A DNA stretch of 64,000 bases, from NCBI GenBank assembly GCA_003971905.1, contig RSEE01000011.1, positions 806,001-870,000 of the forward strand. Reading direction: 5' to 3'. The notes under the pieces are model-generated. The model saw nothing but the letters and a program-made list of their open reading frames with translations, did no database searches and was not told where the DNA came from. This DNA comes from Moniliella sp. 'wahieum'. Its lineage: Eukaryota; Basidiomycota; Moniliellomycetes; Moniliellales; Moniliellaceae. The translations under genes were made by a program, and so were the position numbers. Shown one piece after another: positions 22,382 to 33,776 of the stretch (position 1 is the first letter of the stretch; each line of letters starts with the position of its first letter).

Positions 22382-23309
22382 ATGAAGCTTGCCTCTGTCT
22401 TTAGCGCCACCGCCCTCGTCGCCTCGGCTTCTGCCACCTACGCCCTCGTCTTGCCCCGCGCCGACAACTCTGTTGCCCGTGAACTGGGCGCCTTGTCGGG
22501 CGGGGCATGGGCCGAGCAGATGGAGGCGCGAGAGGAGCTGGCGCCGCGTATCGTTTGGAACCCAAGCATCACCCAGCCTGTTGCCAACCAGTCTTTCGTT
22601 GCTGGTGCACCCTTTGTGATCGAGTGGTACGTGCATCTGTTCCTTTCCTTTGGTCTTCTCCCACGATCTCTGACGTTTCTCTTCCCTTCTCCCTTTCTCT
22701 TCCCTCCTCGTTAGGGACAGCTCGGATGCGCCTAAGAACTTCAACACCAGTGCCCCTGTGGTCATCAAGCTCGGCTACGATGATGGCAGCTCCGGAGGGC
22801 TGCACGAAAAGTGGGACCTGGTGAAAGAAGAACAAGATGTGCCTCTGAGCCGCGGCCACGCGATTGCCACCTTGCCCGCGAGCTTGGCCCCGCGCAACGA
22901 TTACATTGTCATTGTCATGGGCGACAGTGGCAATGCCAGTCCCAAGTTCAAGGTGGTGCAACAGCATGGCAAAACCAGCAACGCGAAGCGGATCGTGTAC
23001 AACCCTACCGTCACCTCTCCTACTGGAGGCGAATCGTTTGCAGCGGGCTCCCCGACTGAGATTACCTGGTCGACCGATGGATTGCCCTCCTCCTTGGAGA
23101 ACTCGCAAGTCGAAGTCCGTTTGGGCTATGCGCCGTCAAAGAACGACGAGGGGTACCATGAGAAGTGGTCCTTGGGCCAGTTCCCCATCAAGGCGGGCAC
23201 AGCTACTGTCACGCTTCCCTCCGACGTCGAACCGCGGTCGGACTACCTATTTGTCCTGATGGGCGACAGCGGAAACTTTAGCAAGCAGTTTTCCATCACC
23301 GCCGCCTAA
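22382..23309 (+). CDS. Secreted protein with two Kre9/KNH-like repeats
   Basis: Two exons, 22382-22626 and 22715-23309, joined across an intron at 22627-22714 (GTACGT donor, CGTTAG acceptor), give a protein of 279 residues. The N-terminus MKLASVFSATALVASASA is a signal peptide. Two homologous units of about 100 residues follow: RIVWNPSITQPVANQSFVAG with FVIEWDSS, and RIVYNPTVTSPTGGESFAAG with TEITWSTDG; each ends in a V.MGDSGN motif. This pattern fits the Kre9/KNH-like (Ser-Thr-rich GPI-anchored) family linked to cell-wall beta-glucan. No Ser/Thr-rich tail or GPI signal is seen at the C-terminus (FSKQFSITAA), so it is probably soluble or wall-associated. Confidence 0.85.
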
Positions 23310-23808
23310 GACTTCCCTTCTCTTCCTTGTTCCCTCTCCCCCTCCCCTTCTCACACCTACACAGACCTAAGCATGCCGGCTCTCATTCCAGCCCTCCATT
23401 GCATCTCGCCAGTCTGCGTCACGTCCCCCCCCCCGCCCTTCTCTGCGCCGATCCTTTGAGCGCAGCATTTCCCCTTAGGCGCTGATTGACGCTTCCTTTT
23501 TCTCCTACTCCCTGCCGCGCCTTATCCTGATGCCTTTTCCCATGTACTATTTCCCCTCCCTCTCCTCCTGTTTAACTGCCGAACACACCCCACGCACTGT
23601 AGGCGAGGGTTGTGCTTCCCTTTTATCGCCCCACGCCCAAATTCATTGCTTTCTGACGCCCATCCTGCCTCGCTTGTGGTTTGAATATCATTTCTCTCTT
23701 TGTTCGGGGTTCCGCATAAAGCTGACGACGGAGGGTAGCCAGTACAGGCGAGCCAGCCACGGTCTAACTCGCCAATTAGGGTTTTATATGGGACGACCGT
23801 CATATTGA
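23310..23808. other. Intergenic region between the Kre9/KNH-like gene and tRNA-Pro
   Basis: No supported gene. Pyrimidine-rich sequence directly after the stop codon is consistent with a 3' untranslated region. Nothing else distinctive was seen. Confidence 0.5.
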
Positions 23809-23893
23809 GGGTTTGTGGTGTAGTGGTATCATGCCTCTTTAGGGTTAGTTCAACTCATAGAGGTGGTCCTCGGTTCGATCCCGGGCGGACCCC
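23809..23893 (+). tRNA. tRNA-Pro(AGG) with a 13-nt intron
   Basis: Acceptor stem GGGTTTG pairs with CGGACCC (two G-T pairs), discriminator C. The A box (TGGTGTAGTGG) and B box (GGTTCGATCCC) are near consensus. The anticodon stem CCTCT/AGAGG is perfect. The loop TTAGGG...T gives anticodon AGG at 23841-23843. A 13-nt intron sits at 23845-23857, immediately 3' of position 37, the canonical eukaryotic site. A T6 pol III terminator is at 23894-23899. Confidence 0.95.
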
Positions 23894-24213
23894 TTTTTTG
23901 GGTGATTTCTTTTGATTCTGTGAAGCTGGGTTGAAGTTTTGCCACGTATACAGACTGGTTCTGGCCAGTTCCTCCGTCTCCAGCCTTTGCGCAACCTTTC
24001 CCAATCCTAATCCCAACCCATCCCATCTCGATGGTAACTTCGTCTCCTTCGGCTCGCAACCCTCAACCCTCGTATCCCTTGCGACATTAGATCTACAGAG
24101 GCTGGACTGTGGTAGCTACGATAATCGGTACCGATAGAGTCCACCGCGATGCCGACGGTCGCATCTCATCCGCAGAGAATGATAAAAACACCAAATTGCG
24201 ACACGTTCTTCCA

Positions 24214-24409
24214 TGTCAGGAGACGGAGATGGGGGAAAGGGTGCAGATGGATGCATACATCTATGGACGCACAGGAGGTATATGTACCTCCTCAAGAAGG
24301 GGGCACAGTCGAGAGGTGGACACAGGATCTCCAACTGATAAGAATCACGCCATAGTGCCCATACGGGCCTAGTGGGCCAAGGGCCCCCTAGCACGGCGTG
24401 AGTCTGACA
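24214..24409 (-). repeat. LTR, 3' copy relative to element direction
   Basis: 196 bp, TGTCAG to CTGACA. It matches the copy at 26742-26934 except for a few small indels (for example near 24250, 24283 and 24388). The sequence just inside the element on the minus strand (GGATCGGTGGGAG) is purine-rich and could be the polypurine tract. Confidence 0.93.
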
Positions 24410-24574
24410 CTCCCACCGATCCTGTGGACACCTTGGGTCTCCTTCAACGATGGCCAACTCGTGGACAGAGACGAAGTCGATGGTAACGAAGTGGACAAGT
24501 CACCTCCACCGAACCAAAGGAACAGAGATCAGGGTGAGGAAAAGGGAAAGGAAAGGGAAAGAACAATGCGCAGA

Positions 24575-25940
24575 TCAGGTCGGTGAAGGGCTGGACCTGA
24601 GAGGAAGCATACGCGGCGTTCTCTTGTACCGGATGTGGGTCCGATGAAGACGCAGACGTCGCAAGCGAGGGCGATGCGGACGACTTAGCGACAATGATGC
24701 GACACAGCCAAATAAGAAGACAAAGAGAGCATGCAAGGCGACGGGAAAGTGTGTGTCTTGGCCCATATGCTCAGAGTTGCACTTGGTGACGCTTGAGGCG
24801 TAGCCAAGCGCGGCCCTCTCATTTTCCTCAAGCGGTAGCGGCGTCCCGCAGGGGGCAAGAGGAATGTGCATGTCGGCATCGATGGTGGATGAGGAGGTAG
24901 CGCCGCCGAGGGAGGCGACGGGCGCTAGGCTTTGAGTTTCCCACTTGAGCAAGTCCTCTGCGATGAATGGGGCAAGAGGAGGCGCGGGAGAGGAAGCGAC
25001 CACAGCAAGGTGGCTATAGTCGTTTTCCTGGAAACGGACATTGTTTGACTCGGTAGTTGTCCATTTACCGTTGCGGCAGACGCGAAGAAGCCACCGACGC
25101 GTCGTCGAATTGAAGCCAAGATGGAAGGATGTAGCAGCTGGGCTCATTTCCTCGGCATGAGCCTGGCAGCCGAAGGGATGCAGGGCTGGAACATCGAAAG
25201 AACAGCCATACATACGCTGATGGGGTGGCATTGGAGCAGGACGGGTGCGGCAAGGCGTTGATGACCGTGGCGGCCTGAGCAAGGGCTGCAGGCCAACAGG
25301 TTGGTCCAGCGGAGAGGGAATGCAATGCAGCTTGAACAAGGTTGTTCAGCAATAGGTGCACGCGGTTGAGTACGCCGGCAGGGTCATCGTCGGTCGCCCG
25401 GCAGTGCCGAATGCCCACAGAGCGGAGCCAGGGGGATATGGGATCAAACTCGGTCCTGCTCGTAGTCCACACATGGGCCACCTTGAGGTGGCAATGAGAG
25501 AATCGCTCGAGAGACTCAATGTGGGCTTGCAGTGCATCAGCGGCGTCTGTCTTGGACTTGAGGGGGATAGACCAGATGAAACGCGAGTCATGGTCTTGGA
25601 CGATGAGAGCACACGTTGCGCTGGGAGAGGTGCCGAAGTCGTCGAACACGTCAGCAGCAAGCGTGTGCAAGGGAAATGGCTTGTGCAGGCCCGGCTTGAG
25701 CAAGGGTGGCATAGGTTCAGAGGGAACTAAGTCACACGTCGGGCAGTGCCAGCCAGCGGCCTTCACGGCGAGCACGTCATCGTGCGTAACTCGCTCAGCG
25801 GGTGAGAGGGCCGCGGTGAGCCCCGGAAGCTTGTGAACGGGAAGATGCATGGCACGTTCATGCCATAACTTGACGCGTGCAACAATGGCATCCCGAACAG
25901 CAGGGGAGCGACCGAGCGGGTCAGCGGGCTTGCGGGGCAA
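24575..25940 (-). CDS. Copia GAG-pre-integrase and integrase, altered catalytic site
   Basis: The frame opens with a zinc-binding pre-integrase region (LWHERAMHLPVHKL, then CPTCDL) and passes into an integrase core: LAADVFDDFG supplies the first Asp, followed by IVQDHDSRFIWSIPLKSK. The position of the usual second Asp (LRSDNGGEF in relatives) reads VWTTSRTEF, and the usual Glu region (GVAERKN) reads GVLNRVHLLLNNL. Two of three catalytic acids therefore seem to be missing although the frame stays open for about 290 codons. The C-terminal integrase part continues in another frame near 25240 (MYGCSFDVPALHPFGCQAH, RWLLRVCRNGKW, NNVRFQEN). The frame then ends without a reverse transcriptase. Confidence 0.8.
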
Positions 25941-26741
25941 AGGGGCGAAGCAATTTTGCGCCTTGGTATATGGGGGAGGAGTGGCACTGAGGTGCCTACC
26001 GAAGGCGTCAGTGGCTTACTTGGGGAACGCGCGAGGTGGCCGAGATGAACGGCATGGCTTACCCCCGACTCCAGAGGGGCAGCGGTAGGGGAAACGAGAT
26101 CCCGAGGCGCGATTTGGGGGGAAAAGGGGGGAAGAGAGGCTGCCGGAGCTGGCAGCGTCCGCGGGACATGCCCTTTGAGAGGGGCAGTAAGAGGCGGACC
26201 GTAAGGAGGGAGGACGTGGGGCGAGGCCAACAGCGGCGGCTTGTCTTGGGAGAGGGGAACAGCATTGGCGGCGGCAGTGTTGGGGGCAATGACGTCCGGG
26301 AGGAATGAGGTGGTACTGCTGCCGGAGAAGCGGCGTCCGCGGGGCTTGCCTCCTTGATGGGGCAGGGGGGGAGGAGAGCGGGGGCAGGGGGGGGTGGGGG
26401 GGCGGGGAAGTAGAGGTAGGGGAGGAGGGCCTGAATAGTGGCGGTGATGAGGGGCGAGAGCGTCGGTCACGGCCAGGCCAGGGGTAGGGGATTCCGGAAC
26501 GGAAGGGCCGTCTCACGCGCCGTGGCGGGAGGGGGGTCCGCGTGGGGGACAGCGGCCACGGGGGGAGGGGGGTGAGGGGCCGACGCCGACCTGCAAGGCG
26601 TCCTGGTAGAAGTCAGCGCACGGCGGCAGTGTGCCGTGCGGACGGGCGGACATCGGGGGCGGGGAGGAGGGCGGCCGAGGCCGTGGAGGAGAGATGTCCG
26701 CCGGGGGCTCGCGAGCCTGGAAGGCTGAGTGGGATCTAACC
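25941..26741 (-). other. Proline-rich 5' internal region of the Copia element (gag-like position)
   Basis: The minus strand between the 5' LTR and the integrase encodes a Pro/Ser/Arg-rich open sequence in overlapping frames (25763-26470 and 26467-26919). No CCHC knuckle or protease motif is visible. Its position is that of gag, but it cannot be assigned from sequence. The bases directly inside the LTR on the minus strand (GGTTAGATCCCACTC) occupy the primer-binding-site position, but I cannot match them to a particular tRNA. Confidence 0.5.
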
Positions 26742-26934
26742 TGTCAGGAGACGGAGATGGGGGAAAGGGTGCAGATGGATTGCATACATCTATGGACGCA
26801 CAGGAGGATATGTACCTCCTCAAGAAGGGGGCACAGTCGAGAGGTGGACACAGGATCTCCCAACTAAGAATCACGCCATAGTGCCCATACGGGCCTAGTG
26901 GGCCAAGGGCCCCTAGCACGGCGTGAGTCTGACA
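26742..26934 (-). repeat. LTR, 5' copy relative to element direction
   Basis: 193 bp, about 97% identical to the copy at 24214-24409, differing almost only by one- to two-base indels. TTCCA follows directly at 26935-26939 and completes the target-site duplication. Confidence 0.93.
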
Positions 26935-26939
26935 TTCCA

Positions 26940-27335
26940 GAGAAAAAAAAGGAAAACTGGAGAGAGAAAGCCCTGCGAGACCCAGTTGAGGCGCGGGTGT
27001 GCCCTATGCGGTTCCCCATATATACGTTTAGGACCAGCCCAAAAGCACATAAAGAACCATAGGAGGTTTCAGGAGATGGACGAGAACACACCCTCCAAAG
27101 CTATACGCTTTTGGTAGAATTTGTGAAGGGGGGTGCGAAGAGGGAATTATAGGGGCAACAGTGTGTGTGTTGCATGTGGATGGAATGGATAAATACAGAG
27201 AGACAGTGGATTGGATGAGGGGGGAGGGCAAAGAGGAGCAGATGGGTGGAAAAGATCTGTGGCTAGAGGGGGCACAACCCACACTCCCGAGACCCGAGAG
27301 GCGGGCCGCATCTGGGTTCCTACCAATTTTAATAA
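26940..27335. other. Intergenic region between the Copia insertion and the cyclin gene
   Basis: No supported gene. The sequence is less GC-rich, with a TATATA core near 27018 and A-rich stretches. It is probably the 3' flank of the cyclin gene. Confidence 0.45.
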
Positions 27336-29850
27336 TCAGTCGTGGTGTGGTTGCGCACACAACGAGGGAGCGCAACCGCGCTGCACTTCGCAGTCCCAGC
27401 GCCGACGCTTTGGCACGGAGTCTCCACCCACCCCGTTCTTCGGGGTTGGTATGATCTTGTCGCGCAGCTGTGATGGCAGTACGCTTCCCGGGGCGGCAGC
27501 ATGAGGAGGGGTGTGCGGGTGGGGAGGTACGGTCGAAACAACAGGCACGGGAAGTACTGGCGCTGGACCATGGGGAGAGAGACCAGGTGCTCCTGATCCT
27601 GCCTTTTGGGAAGGAGGATGGGGGAGGAAAGACAATGGCAGTACGGGAAGACTAGGTGCGACTTTCAGGTTCCGTTTGCTCCTCCGAAGCGACCAGGCTT
27701 TGGAGTGAGATTTGCGATGATCCGTTCCGGTACAGCTTCCTGGGCCAAAGGGCGTATCTGGGGCATACTCTTGGAGTTCTTGAGGGTAGGCTGTGGGAGT
27801 CGGGGAGGCGGAGGCGGAAAAGGGTGGAAAGATGAAGATGGTGTCGTGGGTAGCAATTTCGTTTTGTCGGGCCGGGCCGAATGTTCCGTCCACGGGGAGG
27901 CCGGGCGATGTTCAACCGGGTTGTTGGGATGGTCTTTCTGAGCTCCAGAAGAAGGGAAGAGAGGTTGGTTACGTGGCAGCTCGGGCAGAGATGCTTGGCG
28001 TGAGAGGGATGCGGGGACAATGGGATGAGCCGGACCAAGTTGGATGCGCCGGCCAATCATCGGAACTGCAAACAACGTGCTTGACGCCGCCGTCACGTCC
28101 GAATCCAAGGTACTGGCGGAAGTGGTGCTGCGGCTCATTTCGCACGAAGGACGGCACAGAGAAGGACCAAGCGAATTTGCTTTCTTGAGCGTTTCATTCA
28201 CTTCCCCGGTAGTGCTCCTTTGGGGCGAGGGGAGGTCAGTGGCGTTTGTGATCTGTGACGGATGCTTTTCGTGGGGGGTAACGGTAGTGGCGTCTAGCTC
28301 TTCTCTTTGCTCGTCGGATCCGTCAAACTTGAGGGCCGGTTTGACCCGGTTGGATGAAGGATGGAAGACCGCCGGCATGGGCTGCTGTGTGCGCACCTTG
28401 TTCTTCAATGGCGTGGCAGGCATGTGAACCTGGGGAAGATCTGACTGATCCAGATGGAGAAAGGAAGCAAGGGAGGCCACCACGGCTGCAGTCTCTGGTG
28501 AGCCTTGATCCGCACACGCTTCTGCACTCTCGGTTGTGGTGCAACTTTGTCGGTGGCTGTAGGCGTCCCAAAAGCTGGGAGTGGGCGAAAGCGGACTAAC
28601 AGGTGGTTGCGGGGCTTGCTCGGATTTGACCTGGTTGGCCCCTGTTGTCATGCTAGACTGAGCTGATGTGCGGTTGGTTTGTACGGACCGCGTGCTGGTC
28701 AGGGCGCTGGAGAATCGATGAGACCAAGTATGCGAAAAATCGCTTGCTGCGGCGGTAGTAGTAGTCTCTCCCACCATTGCATCCTCCGACAAAAAAGAGA
28801 GGAAACGCGCTTGCGTGGCACGTTAGGCTCACTGCCGTGCGTGTCTGTTCTGGCGATGAAATCCGCGGTCGGTCCTGGCTCCTCCTTGATGATGCTCGAA
28901 GAGGCTGGTAATACTTGACTGTGCATGAGTGCTCGTGCTCGTGCCATAGCGGTGTCATGAGCGCTTCGAAAGCGCAAGTCGGGGTCGGACTGAGTACGCT
29001 GTTGCTGTAAGCCCCCAATCTTTTTCAACGTGGGAGAGGAAGGCGAATGAGCAGTGGGAGACGTGACAGATGAGACAGCTGGGGTGAGGGCGGAGGAGGA
29101 AGCGGTGCGACGCATGGGAAGGGAAAACGCTTTGGCCTTGTCAGACCCAGGGCCGTACATGAAGGGAGCGGAGACTGCGAGAAGTTGGGATTCGGTGACG
29201 ACCAACTGATAATCAATCAGTTGCAGCAACTGTGTCTCCATCAAGTTGACATCATGCGTAACAAAAATCGTCGAGTAGCGCGCCCATACGGCGTTTTTCA
29301 AAGCACGATCGTGGGTCATCTTGGCTGCTACCACAATAGCAGCTAAAAGGACTCGGTGGCAAACACTAAGCAAGCGAGTAGGTGTTGGGGAGAGGGCCAG
29401 GTTCATTCGCCCAATGTAGACGAGGGCGACCATCAGGGTTGCTGTGGCTGCGCCCGATTGCTGAACGATGGATTGGAGCCACTCGGCAACCCCGGGAAGA
29501 TCGTCATTGGTCGACCTGGGGGAGGGGGTGAAGGGGGTGAATGACGACATGGATGCAGCATGGTACCCCTCCTCTTCGCCAAGCAGCTTGCGGACGACGG
29601 AGACGATGTGCTCTGTCGGACAAATGTGACAGCTGTGGTCAGTATATATAAATCTACTGCCACACAGGGGGGAATGGGAGAGGGGCCGATAGCAGCTGTA
29701 GTAGTTGCAACGACCTTAGCGGAGGGACCTACCGATGAGATCAGGGACGATGGGACGGGCAACGAACTTGACCAGGTCGGTGTTGTGCTGGCAGAGGGGC
29801 ACAAACGAGGCGGGGTGGACCCGCTGGTCCCGGCGCTTGCTTGCCGCCAT
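27336..29850 (-). CDS. PCL/Pho80-like cyclin with long disordered C-terminus
   Basis: By family, a regulatory partner of a Pho85-type cyclin-dependent kinase in cell-cycle or nutrient control. It starts MAASKRRDQRVHPASFVPLC at 29850. An intron at 29613-29732 (GTAGGT donor, CCGACAG acceptor) joins LVKFVARPIVPDLI to EHIVSVVRKLL. The cyclin box follows: LPGVAEWLQSIVQQSG, MVALVYIGRMNLAL, LLAAIVVAAKMTHDRALKN and NLMETQLLQLIDYQLVV. After about residue 200 the protein is Ser/Thr/Pro-rich with many possible phosphosites, which is common in this group. Frame changes occur near 28790 and 27700, so the C-terminal end near 27336 is uncertain. Confidence 0.8.
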
Positions 29851-30923
29851 AATAACTAAGGGGGGTGAGCGAGGGGGCAGGGCGACGGAGAGGTGGACGT
29901 GGAGGAGAGAAAAGGGTGGGGCAGGGCGAGTGGTGGTGGTGGTGGGGAGTCCGGTGGGGCGTACGTCGCGCGCTGCTCAAACTGCCTGTCACCGTCTGAT
30001 CCGATCCGAGGCTATGAATCCAAAACTAATAAGTGGGCGTTGGTGACCAGCGACCCCTCCCTGGTGGCATCCCGCCAGTGTGACGGTACCCAACCACACT
30101 TGAATTTAAAAACAAGCTTAGTCCGCCCCGCAGCGCGAGTCGCACACACGTCTTTTTCTGGACAGCAAACATGTCTTCGTGTCTGCTTTCGTCCTGTTGG
30201 ACTCACGTCGTGTTCGAGACACTTGCCGCACCACCACCTCCACTACCACATCTGTGCATCCGCTCCCATTTTCCTCCTAGAGCTGCCTCAGCAGCACATT
30301 TAGCAGCCAAAAACAGAGCGTCTCTTCACCCCCCCGAGATGAGGGCTCTACCAAAACACACAACGCCGGGTCACTTTGGGCGGAGAGATCGATTTTACGT
30401 TAGGTCTGACAGCATATTATCCATGTCGCATCACATGTCACATGTCACCGCCGCACCGATGCGACGCAGGAGCAGTTTCGTGAGACCGATGGAGACCTGA
30501 TGGTGGCGAGGGACTCGGCGTTTTATACTGAAGGCCGTGTGTGTGGGGGGGTTGTCAAATATGTCATTCAGCTTTTGACGGTATGGATGGTATTTTCATA
30601 GCACCATCCATCCCCAACACATATATACATCAGGCACAGCCCTCCCGTGAGTCGTTATAATCTCGGTTACGAGGGTCTTACACCCCCACCACGTATTAGG
30701 GCGTGCCAATTAACGGGAAGGAAGGCCAGCAGAAGGGAGTGTGGTGCACCCACGACTTGCGAGCCCGTCCCTCTCTACTTTTAGCTTCTTAGCATCTCAC
30801 CATAATTAAAGCGTCATTTTGCACCACAACTGAGGCGCTGCGTGTGAGCTCTACAGGCCTTTGGCCAGAAACGAGGCGCTTCGCAAATACTAATAGGCTC
30901 TGTTCCTATATGGTATTGCCCAG

Positions 30924-30955
30924 TAACTAGTAACTAGTAACTAGTAACTAGTAAC
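30924..30955. repeat. TAACTAG heptamer array
   Basis: Four and a half perfect tandem copies of TAACTAG. The same unit in the opposite orientation (CTAGTTA) occurs at 53317-53344. Confidence 0.9.
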
Positions 30956-32849
30956 CGGCGGCCAGAAATACAGCTCTTTTTATACTACCTCTACTAATAC
31001 TCAGTACTGGTGTGAGTCCCGTTATCGATATCGATTATCGTCACACATACCTCCTCGGCCCCTTGAATCTTGAAGCTTGAAGCTTCTTGAAAAGCTTTTG
31101 AAGGTCTGGGCTATGAGGGAAGGCGACTCTCATCGATCTCTAACTCTTGTGTCGCTGGCTATAGTTTTTGAGCTGACAATTGGTGCAAGATACATCACAA
31201 GCTGCTCAGACTTTTTTTACTTCAGTCCTTGCGCGATGTATACCATAGCTTCCGGCCCTATATGCAAGTATTCCACTCAGTCCCACACCCATCGGCCCAG
31301 GGCGCCACACAGGACGATAGCCTAATCATTCATCAGCCCAACAACTTATACGTACGCCCTTTTCTCCTCCGGAGAGTATATAGTTCTAGTAGTTGCCCTA
31401 TCTCACAAAGTTTAGCGCGGGTAATGTTCATGACTTTCCCCATGTCGGTGGTCCGTCGCATCGAGAGAGTTCCTCGGGCGCGAACGAGACGATCGATGAG
31501 GTTGATGAGACGCTGAGAGACGTGCGTTGCCAAAGGGCGAGGATGAGGGCGAGGGCGAGAGAAGGCGAAGCGTTGATGGAGTGACGCGACGACAACCGGG
31601 TCTGACTGGGGTTATAAACTATGCATGATGAATGATTATTGGCGTTGGGTTTGCTGTGCCGTTTCGCGGCTCCGACGACAAGTTATACTTGCCCAAGTTC
31701 TAGTACGATGAGGACCGTCGAAAGGGAAAAGATAAGAAAGTTAGATTTGAAGCGCAGCACACATCCCATTAATCATTGCAGAGTTGCGTCTCAATCGCAT
31801 TGCCACCCCCGCCACATCGAAGACGCGACACCAGAGAGTCTCCAGTGTTATCGGACCCAAAAACCCACGACAGAGATGAGCGATGCGTAGTTACATATAT
31901 TTATATGAGTACTGACCTATAATACGCGTTGGACTGGGTACTTAGTATACATATACATGTTAGAGAACGACAATAAGACGGAGGCCGATGATGGATGCAA
32001 TGATGAACGAAGATATACTCATTACGTTCACTCCCATCCCCCTTCTAGTCCCCTACCCAGTTCCTTTTCGTGTTTCCGCAGGGACTTCACCCCTTTATAC
32101 AGAGAATACACCGCTGTGCCTCCTGCTTCCATAATGTACAGAGCTGCATCGTCTCGCTGCGCCATTCTGAGGCCCATATGATGTGGCAATTCACGCCATG
32201 TAGATGAGGCATGGCAGGAACCGGGACCAGATCCGTCCAGCTGTTACGCCCATGATCATGACAGGCACATCGTACGGCACCAACTCCAACGAACCCACTC
32301 TCCACACAAAACAAAGAACAAAAACATAAACAAAAAAAGAAACGACGGAAAGAAGCTGCCACGACACATCTCATATGTACGGTACAGACGGAACAAGAGC
32401 GTTGTACATCAGTACTCAGTACATCCGTACTCAGTAGATCCCTCCGTACGGGAGAGGGTAGATGGATGACCTGCAATGACCGGGACCGGATGACCGGATG
32501 GCTAGCCAGCAAGGCGATACACAAGGAGGGAAGGTGATATGGGTCGCATGGTCATACGGTGCCATGGGGGCAAGAGCACCCGTTCGCCCCTTGCTCAGCG
32601 TGGGCGCTCATCCTCCCCGCCTTGCCATCCCCAACCGGCATTACCGAGTCTCCGAAATCCAATGGCGAATGTAAAAAGGAAGAGCAAAATGGTGCAAGGG
32701 CATGCAAGAGCGCTATAGAGTGCAAAAGGGCAAGTGGGCAAGAGGGGGTAAGGTGCAAGAGTAGAAGGATGTGGGGTGCAAGGCGCAAGGTGCAAGGTAG
32801 GTGCAAGGGCGTAAGGAAGCAAGGCAACGAGGAAAAAGGGAAGCACAGA

Positions 32850-32898
32850 ACCCAGCACCCAGCACCCAGCACCCAGCACCCAGCACCCAGCGCCCAGC
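32850..32898. repeat. ACCCAGC heptamer array
   Basis: Seven tandem copies of ACCCAGC (the last with one change), next to a looser GTGCAAGG-type repeat at about 32755-32815. Confidence 0.9.
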
Positions 32899-33305
32899 GG
32901 GCCGCATCGCGTTTGCGTTTGCGTTCCCGTAACGCAGGGGGACCGCCCTCCAGGGGAAAAAGAAAACAAGAAAAAAAGACCATGAAGACCCAAGGACGGG
33001 AGGGGGGGCGCCCAGACGCTAGAACAAGCAACGGCCGCGTACGCGAGTGGGGGGAGAGGAGGGAAATGTGATGGGTGATGGGAGGGGTATGACAGGCATG
33101 TGTTGGAGGAGAAGGCAAGATACGTTTCAGAACTCGGGGTTCGAGCTTCCAGGTTCCAGGTTTGGTTTCGGGGGTTAAATGTGGCTCGGGCCAGCGCAGG
33201 CCATACTGCATCATAAGGTGACAGCTAAAAGGCGAGGATCGATGACATGGGCGGTACACAAGATGGGACGCAGGGTCGGAATCAGCAGTCACAGTGACTA
33301 GCGAA

Positions 33306-33379
33306 GTCGGAGTCAGAGTCAGAGTCAGAGTCAGAGTCAGAGTCGGAGTCGGAGTCGGAGTCAGAGCCAGAGTCAGAGT
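33306..33379. repeat. GAGTCR hexamer microsatellite
   Basis: About twelve copies of GAGTCA/GAGTCG, tandem and imperfect, in non-coding sequence. Confidence 0.9.
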
Positions 33380-33670
33380 TGGTGGTGACGTTTGTAGTTA
33401 GAGGTGGGAGTGAGAATCAATGTTGGTCAGACCTGGGGGAGGCCAGTGACGGAAGGGGTTCCTTCTCGTCAGAGGCCGTCGGGCCCTGGATGCGATGCAG
33501 AAAGCCGGGGGGCAGAAAGCCGGAGGGCAGAAAGGGCAGGGGGGGGGGGGGGGAAGCACGTAGCGAGAGCGGGATGAAGGCGAAAGGTATAGGCTGAGCG
33601 GGCTGGCGGAATCGGATATGAGCCAAGGGCGAACGCACGTCACCACAATAGGGTCCCAGATGACCAAAAA

Positions 33671-33776
33671 CTCACAAATGCTTGCAAAGGCTTGCAAACA
33701 CTCACAAAATGCTTGCAAAGGCTTGCAAACACTTACAAATGCTTGCAAACACTCACAAATGCTCACAAATGCACAT
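33671..33776. repeat. Minisatellite of CTTGCAAACACTCACAAATG-like units
   Basis: A compound tandem array with a unit of about 20 bp (CTTGCAAACACTCACAAATG) alternating with a shorter CTTGCAAAGG unit. It starts about 50 bases beyond the 3' end of the RasGEF gene. Confidence 0.85.

Larger units (their letters stand above)
24209..26939 (-). mobile_element. Copia-type LTR retrotransposon insertion, reduced and probably non-autonomous
   Basis: A complete insertion of 2721 bp (24214-26934) reading on the minus strand. Both ends are flanked by the same 5-bp direct repeat TTCCA (24209-24213 and 26935-26939), a perfect target-site duplication. The long terminal repeats are nearly identical and start and end with TGTCAG/CTGACA inverted termini. 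The internal 2.3 kb encodes a proline-rich region, then a GAG-pre-integrase and integrase of Ty1/Copia type. No reverse transcriptase or RNase H sequence is visible, so the element would need proteins from another copy to move. The near-identity of the LTRs suggests a recent insertion. Confidence 0.9.

Noticed and set aside
32552..33292. Minus-strand frame of 246 codons with hydrophobic segments
   Set aside because: The hydrophobic runs come from the ACCCAGC and GTGCAAGG repeats; no domain or homologous motif.
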